A DNA stretch of 53,511 nucleotides from Dolichospermum sp. ST_sed8 (GTDB taxonomy: Bacteria > Cyanobacteriota > Cyanobacteriia > Cyanobacteriales > Nostocaceae): the NCBI GenBank assembly GCA_028658405.1, contig JAKOGY010000006.1, forward strand, positions 1 to 53,511. The letters are read 5' to 3'. The notes under the pieces are model-generated. The model was given only the letters and a program-made list of their open reading frames with translations, had not been told where the DNA came from and did not search any database. Positions 43,080 through 51,207 of this stretch are shown here, piece after piece; the first letter of the stretch is position 1, and the number at the start of each line of letters is the position of its first letter. Position numbers and translations under genes: made by a program.

Positions 43080-43385
43080 ATCTTAATCAAAATTTGAAAA
43101 AATATGTGATTTTTACCACAAAACTGGAAAAAAAGAATTAGTTATTAATTAACGGAAGATGGAAAATTATACACTTATATTGTATTAATTAAACGCAAAA
43201 TTTACCTTTAGCATTTATTTGCTGTATTTGTCATTGCTACATAGCTGAAACCCAAAAAGAGCATAAATTTCTATGTCCTTCGGTATTATCTCATAGTCCG
43301 TTCACATAAGTTGTGGTTTTCACTACATAATCTCAAGAACCAACGCGATTTTGTGAGGATTGATAAAAATCTTTGTAGTCTCAAC
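43080..43385. other. Upstream region of hrcA, no gene seen
   Basis: About 300 AT-rich bases. No CIRCE operator, no open frame of protein character, no tRNA. The hrcA promoter should lie in the proximal part. Confidence 0.4.
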
Positions 43386-43512
43386 AAGCCCTGGCGATTA
43401 TAAATCACGAAACCACACAAACAAAGTCCACCTCCGTGGACTAAGAAAAAATACTTATTTTTAACCCACGGAGGTGGGTTTTGCCTGTGTAGTTGCGGTT
43501 TCTAACCGCCAG
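43386..43512. repeat. Inverted-repeat element (gtccacctccgtggac type)
   Basis: Left arm 43386-43445 (agccctggcgattataaatc, then gtccacctccgtggactaag) and right arm 43461-43512 (acccacggaggtgggttttg, then ttgcggtttctaaccgcca) are imperfect inverted copies around a short AT-rich centre. The right arm recurs at 39656-39704. Each arm contains its own hairpin. Confidence 0.7.
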
Positions 43513-43540
43513 CTTCTTTAGCTATTTTTTCAACCCATTC

Positions 43541-43900
43541 CTAATATTGGGGAACTGAAGGATCAACAAAAATTGAGTAAGCGGAAATACCGCCAGTAAT
43601 ATTTTTAACTTGTGTAAATCCTTGAGTAACTAACCACTGACACATCTGAGCCGAGCGGATACCATGATGACAGAGAACAAGAGTTTCTGCGGATGGATCA
43701 AAGCGGATAGAAACTTGCTCACTCCATTGCTCATATTCACTCAGAGGAAGATTGACAAATCCATCTATCCGTGATAAGGCAAGTTCCTGGGGTTCACGCA
43801 CATCTATTAATTGAAGCGTTTCTTGATCACTGGAAAGACGCTTTGCTAGTTCCTGGACAGTAATTTGGGAAAAAGGTTGATCAAATGATGTATCTGTCAT
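43541..43900 (-). CDS. Single-domain rhodanese
   Basis: 119 residues with the rhodanese fold markers LIDVREPQELALSRIDGFVN, the active-site loop LCHHGIRS containing the catalytic Cys, and the end TGGISAYSIFVDPSVPQY. The loop is CxxGxR-type, as in single-domain sulfurtransferases. It would carry persulfide sulfur in the cytoplasm; the partner is unknown. It is divergent from the gene at 43979. Confidence 0.9.
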   Translation of the reverse strand: MTDTSFDQPFSQITVQELAKRLSSDQETLQLIDVREPQELALSRIDGFVNLPLSEYEQWSEQVSIRFDPSAETLVLCHHGIRSAQMCQWLVTQGFTQVKNITGGISAYSIFVDPSVPQY

Positions 43901-43978
43901 GATTTCATAAATTTATGCTAAAAAATTCTATACTATTCATGTTGGCAGAAAAGCTAGAAAAAATAAATTATAAATAAT

Positions 43979-45643
43979 GTGAACAGTCAAGAATTAACAA
44001 AAAATATTAGACTTCCTTTGCTTGTAGCTGGTATCATTACCCTGCTGCTAATTGCTGTGGCTGGTTTTTACTGGTTTTCAGGCAAAAATCCCATTAATCT
44101 GCTGATTCAGAAGTCTCAACCCAGTGCAGCTATATTTGTTTCCAAGTCCTCACCCGCAATGGTTTCATTATTGGTAAATCCTGACGCTTTACAGACAATA
44201 GAGCCAAAAGGAGAATTTTCTCAACTCAAAAATCGCTTACTAGCAAAAAGTAATATAGATTATCAAAATGATATTAAACCCTGGTTGAGTGATGAAGTTA
44301 CCCTAGCTGTAACTACCATAGATATAGACCGTGACCCAGACAACGGACTCCAAACTGGGTATTTAATGGCACTCGCAACTGCAAAACCTCAGAAAAGCCG
44401 CGAGTTTTTAGAGTTGTTATTTTCTAATCGGGCTTTTAGTGGGACTACTTTAGGAGTTGAACGATACAAAGGTGTAAAGGTTATTTATGATCATCCAGAA
44501 GATTTACCAGGTGAAAAAATCCAAAATAGTTTAGCCGGTGCAGTTGTTAATAATTTTGTTTTGCTGGCAAATCATCCTCAAGTAATCAAAGAAGCAATTA
44601 ATAATTTACAAGCACCAAATTTAAACTTAATTAGTTCTCTTGAATATCAAAAAGCTACTCAACAAATTCCTAAAAATGCTGTAGCAGTAACTTTCTTGAA
44701 TTTGCCCATAGTTGCCAAGTGGCAAGGTTTAGAATTGGCAGAATCAACTTATAATAGCCAAATTCTATCTTTAGTCTTAAATTCCCAAGGCTTGTTAGCA
44801 GAAAGCACATTTTTAACAACCTCAGAAATTGTCCCTCCATCTTTGCCACTATCTCAACCTGTAGCAGCATTACAATATATTCCAGAATCAACAGCTTTGG
44901 CGATCGCTGGCACAAATTTGAGTAATTTAGGTAATAGCAATTTAGCAAAACTGTGGCAACAAGGAACAGCAACTATTTATGGTAATAGTGAAGATGGTAG
45001 TTCTCGATTGCTAAAACCGTTGGGAGATATTCAAAAAAGTTTAGGGTTAAACTTTAATCAGGATATTTTCAATTGGGTAAAGGGAGAATATGCTTTAGCT
45101 TTATTGCCCAATTCAGAAAATCCAACTCCTCATTGGTTATTTGTAGTCGAAAAAACACCAGAATTAGCAGAGATGATCGCCCGTTTAGATAATATTGCTA
45201 GTACCAAGAGCTTTAATGTTAGTTCCGTAACTTTAGATGAACAGGAAGTATCTGCTTGGACACAAGTTACAGCAACAAGTGAAAAGAACACATCTATTAA
45301 TGTTGATACCACAATGAAGGGAGTGCATACAACTTTAGATAATTATGAGGTTTTCAGTTCTGACTTAAAGACACTCAAAGCAGCTTTGAGTAAAAACCAA
45401 AAATCCCTCCTAGAAAATCCCCAATTTCAACATGGTATGGCTGTAATTCCCCAACCCAACCAAGGATATATTTATCTAGATTGGGAAAACAGTCAAGATA
45501 TTCTCAAACGTCAACTACCTTTGCTTAAATTTGTGGAAGTTTTAGGTAAACCCTTATTCAATAATTTAAAATCGCTGACAGTTAGCAGTTATAGCAGTGA
45601 ACCAGGAAGACTCAAAGGAGGTGTATTCTTGCAACTGCATTAA
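43979..45643 (+). CDS. DUF3352-type membrane-anchored protein
   Basis: 554 residues from GTG 43979. One N-terminal membrane segment (LPLLVAGIITLLLIAVAGFYWF) anchors a long outside domain with repeated features of the DUF3352 family (SAAIFVSKSSPAMVSLLVNP; WLSDEVTLAV; GYLMALATAKPQKSREFLEL; later LALAGTNLS-like and YIYLDWENS). It is common in cyanobacteria with unknown role. There is no adjacent partner on the same strand. Confidence 0.75.
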   Translation: MNSQELTKNIRLPLLVAGIITLLLIAVAGFYWFSGKNPINLLIQKSQPSAAIFVSKSSPAMVSLLVNPDALQTIEPKGEFSQLKNRLLAKSNIDYQNDIKPWLSDEVTLAVTTIDIDRDPDNGLQTGYLMALATAKPQKSREFLELLFSNRAFSGTTLGVERYKGVKVIYDHPEDLPGEKIQNSLAGAVVNNFVLLANHPQVIKEAINNLQAPNLNLISSLEYQKATQQIPKNAVAVTFLNLPIVAKWQGLELAESTYNSQILSLVLNSQGLLAESTFLTTSEIVPPSLPLSQPVAALQYIPESTALAIAGTNLSNLGNSNLAKLWQQGTATIYGNSEDGSSRLLKPLGDIQKSLGLNFNQDIFNWVKGEYALALLPNSENPTPHWLFVVEKTPELAEMIARLDNIASTKSFNVSSVTLDEQEVSAWTQVTATSEKNTSINVDTTMKGVHTTLDNYEVFSSDLKTLKAALSKNQKSLLENPQFQHGMAVIPQPNQGYIYLDWENSQDILKRQLPLLKFVEVLGKPLFNNLKSLTVSSYSSEPGRLKGGVFLQLH

Positions 45644-45674
45644 ATAATCAAAGCGCAAGAATTTTTAATCACTA

Positions 45675-45839
45675 AGAGGATGTTTTAAAAGTGTTTCGCT
45701 GTAACTTTAGGCACTTTCAGATCTCCCCTAACCTCCCTTAAAAAGGGGGGAACTAGAGTCAAAGTCCCCCTTTCTAAGGGGGATTTAGGGGGATCTGAAA
45801 ATATTTGATACACCATGAGAGACTTTTAAAACATTCTCT
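45675..45839. repeat. MITE with agaggatgttttaaaagt ends
   Basis: 165 bases. The ends are agaggatgttttaaaagt and its near-perfect complement acttttaaaacattctct (one mismatch in 18), flanked by TA on both sides as for IS630/Tc1-type insertions. Inside is a long imperfect hairpin (cagatctccc...ggggatctg, with ccctt/aaggg steps). No coding capacity. It abuts the next element at 45841. Confidence 0.8.
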
Positions 45840-45840
45840 A

Positions 45841-45967
45841 AGAGACTTCCAAATAAAAAAATATCCCAAATTCTCTTGTGGTGCAGGCATCTGGCCCTGC
45901 TAATAATATAAGGATGGACCAGATGCCCATCCCACAAGATTGGATAATTTTTTTTGTGGCGTTCTCT
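45841..45967. repeat. AGAGA-ended MITE-like element, copy 2
   Basis: 127 bases from agagacttccaaa to gcgttctct, the reversed counterpart of 19494-19607. Long inner arms (tcttgtggtgcaggcatctg versus cagatgcccatcccacaaga) make it a near-complete hairpin. It directly follows the element at 45675-45839, sharing the TCTCTAAGAGA junction. Confidence 0.8.
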
Positions 45968-46043
45968 AATTATCAATCTCTAATCTCCAAGTCACGATAA
46001 TATGAGAGAGTAGCTTGTTGTGCTATCAAAGGGTACTATCTCA

Positions 46044-46796
46044 ATGTTCTCTAGACTCCGTACCGATTTTCGCATTATCTTTGAACGTGACCCCGCAGCC
46101 CGGAATTGGTTGGAGGTTTTGTTTTGCTATCCAGGTTTGCAAGCCCTAGTTTTCCACCGCTTTGCACACTGGTGGCATAGTATTGGTATTCCCTTCTTCC
46201 CCCGTTTGATGTCTCATATTGCCCGATTTTTAACCGGTATTGAAATTCACCCAGGGGCTGTCATTGGTGAAGGAGTATTTATTGACCACGGAATGGGAGT
46301 AGTAATTGGAGAAACAGCTATTATCGGCAACTACGCGCTGATTTATCAAGGTGTCACCCTGGGGGGAACAGGTAAGGAAAGCGGTAAACGTCACCCCACA
46401 TTAGGCGAAAATGTCGTCGTTGGTGCGGGGGCAAAAGTTTTAGGAAATATCGAAATTGGTGATAACGTCCGCATTGGTGCAGGTTCAGTGGTATTGAGAG
46501 ATGTACCATCTAGTTGTACCGTTGTCGGTGTCCCTGGACGGGTTATTTACCGTTCTGGCGTTCGCGTTGCACCTTTAGAACATAGTAATTTACCAGACTC
46601 GGAAGCTCAAGTAATTCGCACCTTAGTTGACCGCATTGAAGCATTAGAAGCACAAATTCAAGCTTTGCAAACTCCCGTAAAAACTCCGGTTTTAATTGGT
46701 CAATTCCTGCAAGCAGATGAATTACCAAAAGAGCATAATTTCTGTAATCTCAGAGATAAACAGATTCAAGAATTTTTTGATGGTGCAGGAATTTAA
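46044..46796 (+). CDS. cysE: Serine O-acetyltransferase
   Basis: 250 residues from ATG 46044 ([20 protein letters not shown]); a GTG at 46020 would add eight residues. It makes O-acetylserine from serine and acetyl-CoA, the first step of cysteine synthesis. An N-terminal helical region is followed by left-handed beta-helix hexapeptide repeats ([56 protein letters not shown]), with the active-site [11 protein letters not shown] segment. The C-terminal ~60 residues form a Gln/Ala-rich helix and tail, longer than the E. coli end. Confidence 0.95.
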   Translation: MFSRLRTDFRIIFERDPAARNWLEVLFCYPGLQALVFHRFAHWWHSIGIPFFPRLMSHIARFLTGIEIHPGAVIGEGVFIDHGMGVVIGETAIIGNYALIYQGVTLGGTGKESGKRHPTLGENVVVGAGAKVLGNIEIGDNVRIGAGSVVLRDVPSSCTVVGVPGRVIYRSGVRVAPLEHSNLPDSEAQVIRTLVDRIEALEAQIQALQTPVKTPVLIGQFLQADELPKEHNFCNLRDKQIQEFFDGAGI

Positions 46797-46814
46797 AAAA
46801 ACAAAAAATCCAAA

Positions 46815-47396
46815 TTATGGGTTTATGGCTTCAGTCAACCATTCTTGGTTTTCATTGTAGTAGTAAACCCATCTATTTTGTGGTTCACCCCGCAATTCTA
46901 AATGATCTACTTTTGTCGGTTCAAGTAATAATAAACAAAAATTTTCTACTGGTTGAATAGTGTCTGGTGCTGGTGGTGTAAATGCTTCTGGTGTTGTCAC
47001 TCTCGCTTTACCAGAATCAGGCCAAACAAATTGTAACCTAGCTGCATCACTTAATTCTTGCCACATTTTGATTCTCGCTGGTTGCAAATTGTGGTGAGAA
47101 TTAGCAGTAACTAAAGTTAATTTCCCAGTAATCCGAAATTGTTCTCTGGTGTTAGGAAAATACCAACAAATTTCCGCTGCTGGTTGTTTTACTATTTGTT
47201 CAGCTTTTTCACTACGGATATCGGTAATAAATTTTAGCTGGTTTGTATCTTCAAGAAAACCACGAAATACGACGGTACGATTAGCAGGAAAACCATTTTC
47301 TCGCACCGTTGCTAGTTGTAGATAGCGGGAATAGACAAGACTGCGGTTTTTATGTAGTGCGCGAGTAATTAGACTGCGCCAAGGTGGAAGAGACAT
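46815..47396 (-). CDS. PPOX-type FMN flavoprotein (Npun_F5749 type)
   Basis: 193 residues of the pyridoxamine-phosphate-oxidase fold: LQLATVRENGFPANRTVVFR, then DIRSEKAEQI, ICWYFPNTREQFRITGKLTL, and the C-terminal HLELRGEPQNRWVY. This matches the cyanobacterial Npun_F5749-type subfamily, whose physiological reaction is not established. FMN binding is expected from the R-x-V-x-x-R and SEK regions. It is convergent with cysE, 18 bases apart. Confidence 0.85.
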   Translation of the reverse strand: MSLPPWRSLITRALHKNRSLVYSRYLQLATVRENGFPANRTVVFRGFLEDTNQLKFITDIRSEKAEQIVKQPAAEICWYFPNTREQFRITGKLTLVTANSHHNLQPARIKMWQELSDAARLQFVWPDSGKARVTTPEAFTPPAPDTIQPVENFCLLLLEPTKVDHLELRGEPQNRWVYYYNENQEWLTEAINP

Positions 47397-47431
47397 TTTT
47401 AAATTTGGTTGTAATTAATATTCCCAAAATT

Positions 47432-47447
47432 GTACGGTAATCCGTAC
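47432..47447. promoter_or_regulatory. 16-base palindrome, possible operator
   Basis: gtacggtaatccgtac is a perfect inverted repeat (6-base arms, 4-base centre) in the gap between the flavoprotein start (47396) and the BECR-type nuclease gene (47538). Its size and placement fit a dimeric repressor site. The bound protein and target gene are unknown. Confidence 0.4.
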
Positions 47448-47537
47448 CTAAAAATTCTTTGTCTGCTAAAATTCCCTTTCTAAGTTGGGGTTAGTGAACG
47501 AACAAACAGAACATACCCACAATTTAAGGAGGAAAAA

Positions 47538-47915
47538 ATGAATAGTGCTGAAAAATTAGCCTTACTTGCCGAACTTGCCCAACTTAACATTAAGCATACC
47601 CCTGAAAAAATAGTAAAAATTGCTAAACAAGCAGATGGAAAAATCGTATTTTTAGAAGCAGGAAATTCTAATGCAGGACTCCAACATATACTAGAAGAAC
47701 ATTCGTTAGAGTTTGCAGATCAAGGAATCCAGCAAAATCAGATACCAGATTTAATTATTAAAGCACTAACTAAGGGTAAAGCGGTTGGATATCAAGGTAA
47801 AAAACAAACTCGCGTTATTTATGAAGTTAACTTTAATGGCAAAACTCACTATATCGCTCTCACTGTCAGCGATAATGGTTATATAGTGGGGGCTAACCCC
47901 AGAACTTCCCCATAA
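47538..47915 (+). CDS. Stand-alone BECR-type nuclease domain toxin candidate
   Basis: 125 residues. A ~30-residue helical lead (NSAEKLALLAELAQLNI) is followed by GLQHILEEHSLEFADQGI, then QIPDLIIKALTKGKAVGYQG, THYIALTVSDNGYIVGANP. The paired GLxHIxxxH and GYIVGANP motifs resemble the Barnase/EndoU/colicin/RelE-type nuclease domains at the ends of polymorphic toxins. A strong Shine-Dalgarno (aaggagg) lies 7 bases before the ATG. No secretion region is attached. The next gene, 15 bases on, is the presumed immunity gene. Confidence 0.6.
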   Translation: MNSAEKLALLAELAQLNIKHTPEKIVKIAKQADGKIVFLEAGNSNAGLQHILEEHSLEFADQGIQQNQIPDLIIKALTKGKAVGYQGKKQTRVIYEVNFNGKTHYIALTVSDNGYIVGANPRTSP

Positions 47916-47930
47916 CTTGGTAAATTGACT

Positions 47931-48287
47931 ATGGCAGAAAAAATCAAACTCATGGCTGATTATGGATGCTACCCACTATGGTGGGCTAGTTCTGGTAAAG
48001 CTGGAGATATTGATCCAGAAACGATGCCATTAAGTGAAAAAACTGTTAGCCGGTTAGAAAAATGGGCAGATATCTATGATGCAAAGTTGAATTGGGAAGA
48101 TCCTAATTCATCAGGTTTTCCCACCTTAGAGGCTAAAGCAGCTTTTGAACAAGAAGGGATTAGTTTGTGGAAGCAACTGCAAAAAGAACTTGCACCTAAT
48201 TATGAAGTTATTTATTTCAGTGAACAATTACGTAAAATTGTAACTGATACTAATGAATTAGAATCTTTACTTACTATTTATGCTTAG
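47931..48287 (+). CDS. Presumed immunity protein of the BECR-type pair
   Basis: 118 residues from ATG 47931 (MAEKIKLMADYGCYPLWW); a TTG at 47925 is two codons earlier. Acidic and soluble, with DIDPETMPLSEKTVSRLEKW, then LNWEDPNSSGF and IYFSEQLRKIV. No family with known mechanism is recognised. It starts 15 bases after the toxin-like gene and lacks a good ribosome site of its own, so coupling is likely. Immunity role is inferred from context. Confidence 0.55.
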   Translation: MAEKIKLMADYGCYPLWWASSGKAGDIDPETMPLSEKTVSRLEKWADIYDAKLNWEDPNSSGFPTLEAKAAFEQEGISLWKQLQKELAPNYEVIYFSEQLRKIVTDTNELESLLTIYA

Positions 48288-48354
48288 GTGATTTCTAAGA
48301 AAGAATCTACCGATTGATGATGTTGTTTAGTAATTTCTATTCTAGGAATCACCT
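48286..48354. repeat. Inverted repeat after the toxin/immunity pair
   Basis: aggtgatttcta at 48286 is answered by ctaggaatcacct ending at 48354, giving an imperfect stem around ~45 bases. It starts at the stop codon of the immunity-like gene. It may be a small mobile repeat or a transcript-stabilising structure. Confidence 0.5.
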
Positions 48355-48374
48355 TAAAACTATGAGAGTTTATA

Positions 48375-48400
48375 GCCCTGTCCTCCAGTCAGGGTTTTTT
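48375..48400 (+). terminator. Rho-independent terminator
   Basis: gccctg, a short loop, then cagggtttttt: a 5-base GC-rich stem immediately followed by six T. It ends the toxin/immunity transcript ahead of the ribonucleotide reductase gene. Confidence 0.75.
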
Positions 48401-48529
48401 GCTTAGACAAAATATAGTCATAATTTACACATCACAAGACATAGCGCCAAGTGGTAAATTTTGCAATCTTCCATCTCTAACTAGTTGACGTTATAGTCTT
48501 AATTTGTGAGTTAGCAACAAAAGTTTATT

Positions 48530-50938
48530 ATGGTTCAAGAACTGGAACGTAAACGTCAGAGTGCATCTTTTCCCGAAACTGCTCCAGCAGCCAATCCCGT
48601 GTTTTTTAGAACCTACAGCCGTCGGACAGAGGCAGGTTTACGAGAAACATGGGACCAGGTATGCGATCGCACATTACGCGGTTTAGTCGAATTAGGCAAA
48701 CTGACCCGTCAAGAAGCTGCCATTTTAGATAAGATGCAGCGGAACATGAAAGCCCTCCCTAGTGGACGCTGGATGTGGGTTGGTGGCACAGATTGGTTAA
48801 CCAAATCCAAAAACTTCTCTGGTGCTTATAACTGCACCTCCACCAACCTTGTAGACTGGAAAGCCTTCGGTTTAATGATGGATTTGGCCATGATGGGCTG
48901 TGGTACAGGTGCTATTATCGAACCGCAGTATATTAATCAATTGCCATCTATCCGTAATCGCCTAAGTATCACGATCAAAGGTGAAATTGGCAGTACACCC
49001 CAAGCACAGCGGCGTGAATTTACACAAACCTATATAGAAGCTAATACCGCTACTATCCACGTTGGAGACAGCCGTGAAGGTTGGGTAAAATCCTATCAAA
49101 CCCTTTTAGAACTTTCTACCGATGAACGCTTTACAGGTGACGTTCAGGTAATTGTTGATATTAGCGATGTGCGCCAATCTGGGGAAACCCTCAAAGGCTT
49201 TGGCGGTATGGCTAATCCTGTGAAATTACCTGGATTGTATCAGCGTTGTGCCTCAATTCTCAATAAGGCAATAGGAAGACAATTAAACTCAGTTGAATGC
49301 TGTTTGTTAATTGATGAGGCTGCTGTCACAATTGTTGCTGGAAATATTCGGCGCTGTCTTCCTGAAGAGGCCTTAGTTCATACAGAATCAGGCTTAGTTC
49401 CCATTGCTAAGGTGCGTGTAGGCGATCGCGTTCTTACCAGTAAGGGTTTCTATCCTGTTACTAACTTCTTTGTTCAAGGTGAACAATCTCTTTGCCGTAT
49501 TCAAACTCAAGATGGCAGCTTTGAATGTACAGCCGATCATAAAGTTGCCGTTTTCACAGATGTGTACGGCAATTATCAAATGGTGAAGGCTCAGGATTTG
49601 CAATCAGGCGATCGCTTGATTTTCGTACCACAAACTATACCCGGTACACCAACTGAACTGCCTGAGTTTCGGGGTAAAATCGCCGGTAAGACCAAAAAAA
49701 TTACTATTCCTGCTTTAACCCCCGATGCTGCTTACTTCATCGGCTACTTACAGGGTGATGGTTCAGTTAGTTCTGATGGTTTAAGAGTCAGATTCCGCGT
49801 TCATGAAGATGACCCCAATATTTTAGACCGTTTAATTGCTGTTGGGAATGAATTTGGTTTAGAAACTCACACCATAAGAACCCCAGAACAATGCAAAACC
49901 AAAGCCTACGAGTTACAATTTAACTCAGCAGCTTTAAACCAATATCTGGGATTATTCAAACAACCATTTCAACCCTTAAATATCCCTGATTGCATATTAT
50001 TAGGTACAGCCGACATTCGTAAAGCTTACCTAGCCGGTCTTGCTGATGCAGATGGCTGTCATTCTCAAGGCGTTTTAGTTGCTTCAATTCACGAGAGATT
50101 TTTACAGCAAATTCAAGCACTTTACGCATCCCTGGGAATTACAACCCGGATGTGTAGTTCAATTCGCAAACGGACTGGTAAATGGGAAGGTGAATTAGTC
50201 ACAGTTGGTACAGCAGCATATCAATCTGTTGAAAACTGCTTTGAAAAATATTCCCTGCAATTTTCTAGCCAAAAACGTCAAACCCCAAAATCATTTAAAG
50301 ATCATGGTTTCCCGAAAACTATGGTACGTCCGATTATTAACTCCTACCAATATGGATGGAGTAATAGTCAAGAACAAATGATACTCCCTACTTTGAAAAA
50401 ATATCTCCCTGAAGCGACTGAATTAGTTCCAGTCAAGGTTTTAGGGGTAGAAATGAATGTACGGACTGCACAAACCTATGATATTGAAGTTGCCAGTATT
50501 CATGAATTTGTTTGTGAAGGCATTTTAGTTTCTAACAGTGCCGGTATGCGTCAATTCGTTTCTGAAGATGAACAAGGCGCGACTGCTAAAGATAATCTCT
50601 GGCAACAAGACGCAGAAGGTAACTGGCGCATAGATCCAGAGCGTGATTCTTTGCGGATGTCCAACCATACACGAGTCTTTCACCGCAAACCAACCTTAGA
50701 AGAATCCATTGCAGCAGTTCAAAAGCAATATTATAGCGGTGAAGGGGCAATTCAATGGGCTGGTGAAGCAGTCGCTAGAGCTAATGCTGATTTATTAAAT
50801 ACAGCAGAACTTAGAAAAGATTTTTTGCAAGCTTATGAACAAGGAAAAGCTAAAGCATGGATACAAGAAAGTTACCCAAATATTGATGATCAAGAATTAG
50901 AACATCGTTTGGGTAGATATGGTTTAAACCCGTGTGGT
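48530..50938 (+). CDS. nrdJ: B12-dependent ribonucleotide reductase, first exon (with intein 1)
   Basis: 5' part of an adenosylcobalamin-dependent ribonucleoside-triphosphate reductase, which makes deoxynucleotides in the cytoplasm. Starting at ATG 48530, 275 extein residues include NCTSTNLVDW (redox Cys) and LMMDLAMMGCGTGAIIEP. Intein 1 follows (49355-50536), then 134 more extein residues from SAGMRQF to GLNPCG. NPCG is the first half of the active-site motif NPCGE. The frame meets TAA at 50945-50947 just inside the intervening sequence, so without its removal the product would end after NPCGIL. Exteins of both exons total about 766 residues, normal for the family. Confidence 0.9.
49355..50536 (+). 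other. Intein 1 in NrdJ, with LAGLIDADG endonuclease
   Basis: 394 residues from Cys (CLPEEALVHTESGLVPIAKV) to Asn (GILVSN), with extein Ser (SAGMRQF) as the +1 nucleophile. Splicing blocks: block A at the start, block B with TADHKV, blocks F/G YDIEVASIHEFVCEGILVSN. Two endonuclease motifs, YFIGYLQGDGS and AYLAGLADADGC, retain their acidic residues, so homing activity may persist. The residue before the final Asn is Ser instead of the usual His. Two HIP1 octamers (49422, 49608) inside it suggest long residence. Confidence 0.9.
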
Positions 50939-51207
50939 ATTTTATAATACTTGCCTCACGTAAAAAACCCCGCAAATACGGGGAAAGCTGAGAAGCTAAT
51001 CCCGTGGTAATCAATAGAACTAAAAAGCTATTGACACCGTACAGCGTAGAGAGTGAAACTAGATGGCAATGTAAATCCTTTTCTAGAATATAAACTCTCC
51101 AAGAGTGTGGGGATACGTAATTTATACGTATAAAAGGTACGCGGAGCTACAGGGAATGTAGAACCTGTAGAACTAGAGGATAAAAAGCCTTTAGGATAAC
51201 AAAACTG
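50939..51207 (+). ncRNA. Probable group I intron in nrdJ
   Basis: 269 bases separate ...NPCG from EIIGANFHCNLSEV of the same protein, and removing them restores the frame exactly. Group I features: the 5' exon ends in U (GGT), the intron ends in G, and an internal guide gcctcacg (50953-50960) pairs with exon cgtgtggt at 7 of 8 positions, including a terminal U-G wobble. A P2-like stem (ccccg/cgggg, 50968-50983) follows, and the rest holds several short stems. No protein is encoded. I could not place the P3-P7 core, so the class is probable rather than certain. Confidence 0.7.

Noticed and set aside
43080-43540. CIRCE operator upstream of hrcA
   Set aside because: No TTAGCACTC-N9-GAGTGCTAA match is present.
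48405-48529. Cobalamin riboswitch ahead of nrdJ
   Set aside because: The gap is too short and lacks the B12-box sequence; no convincing stem set.
50939-51207. Group II intron in nrdJ
   Set aside because: The 3' end is ...ACTG rather than AY, there is no recognisable domain V, and the exon pairing and terminal G fit group I.
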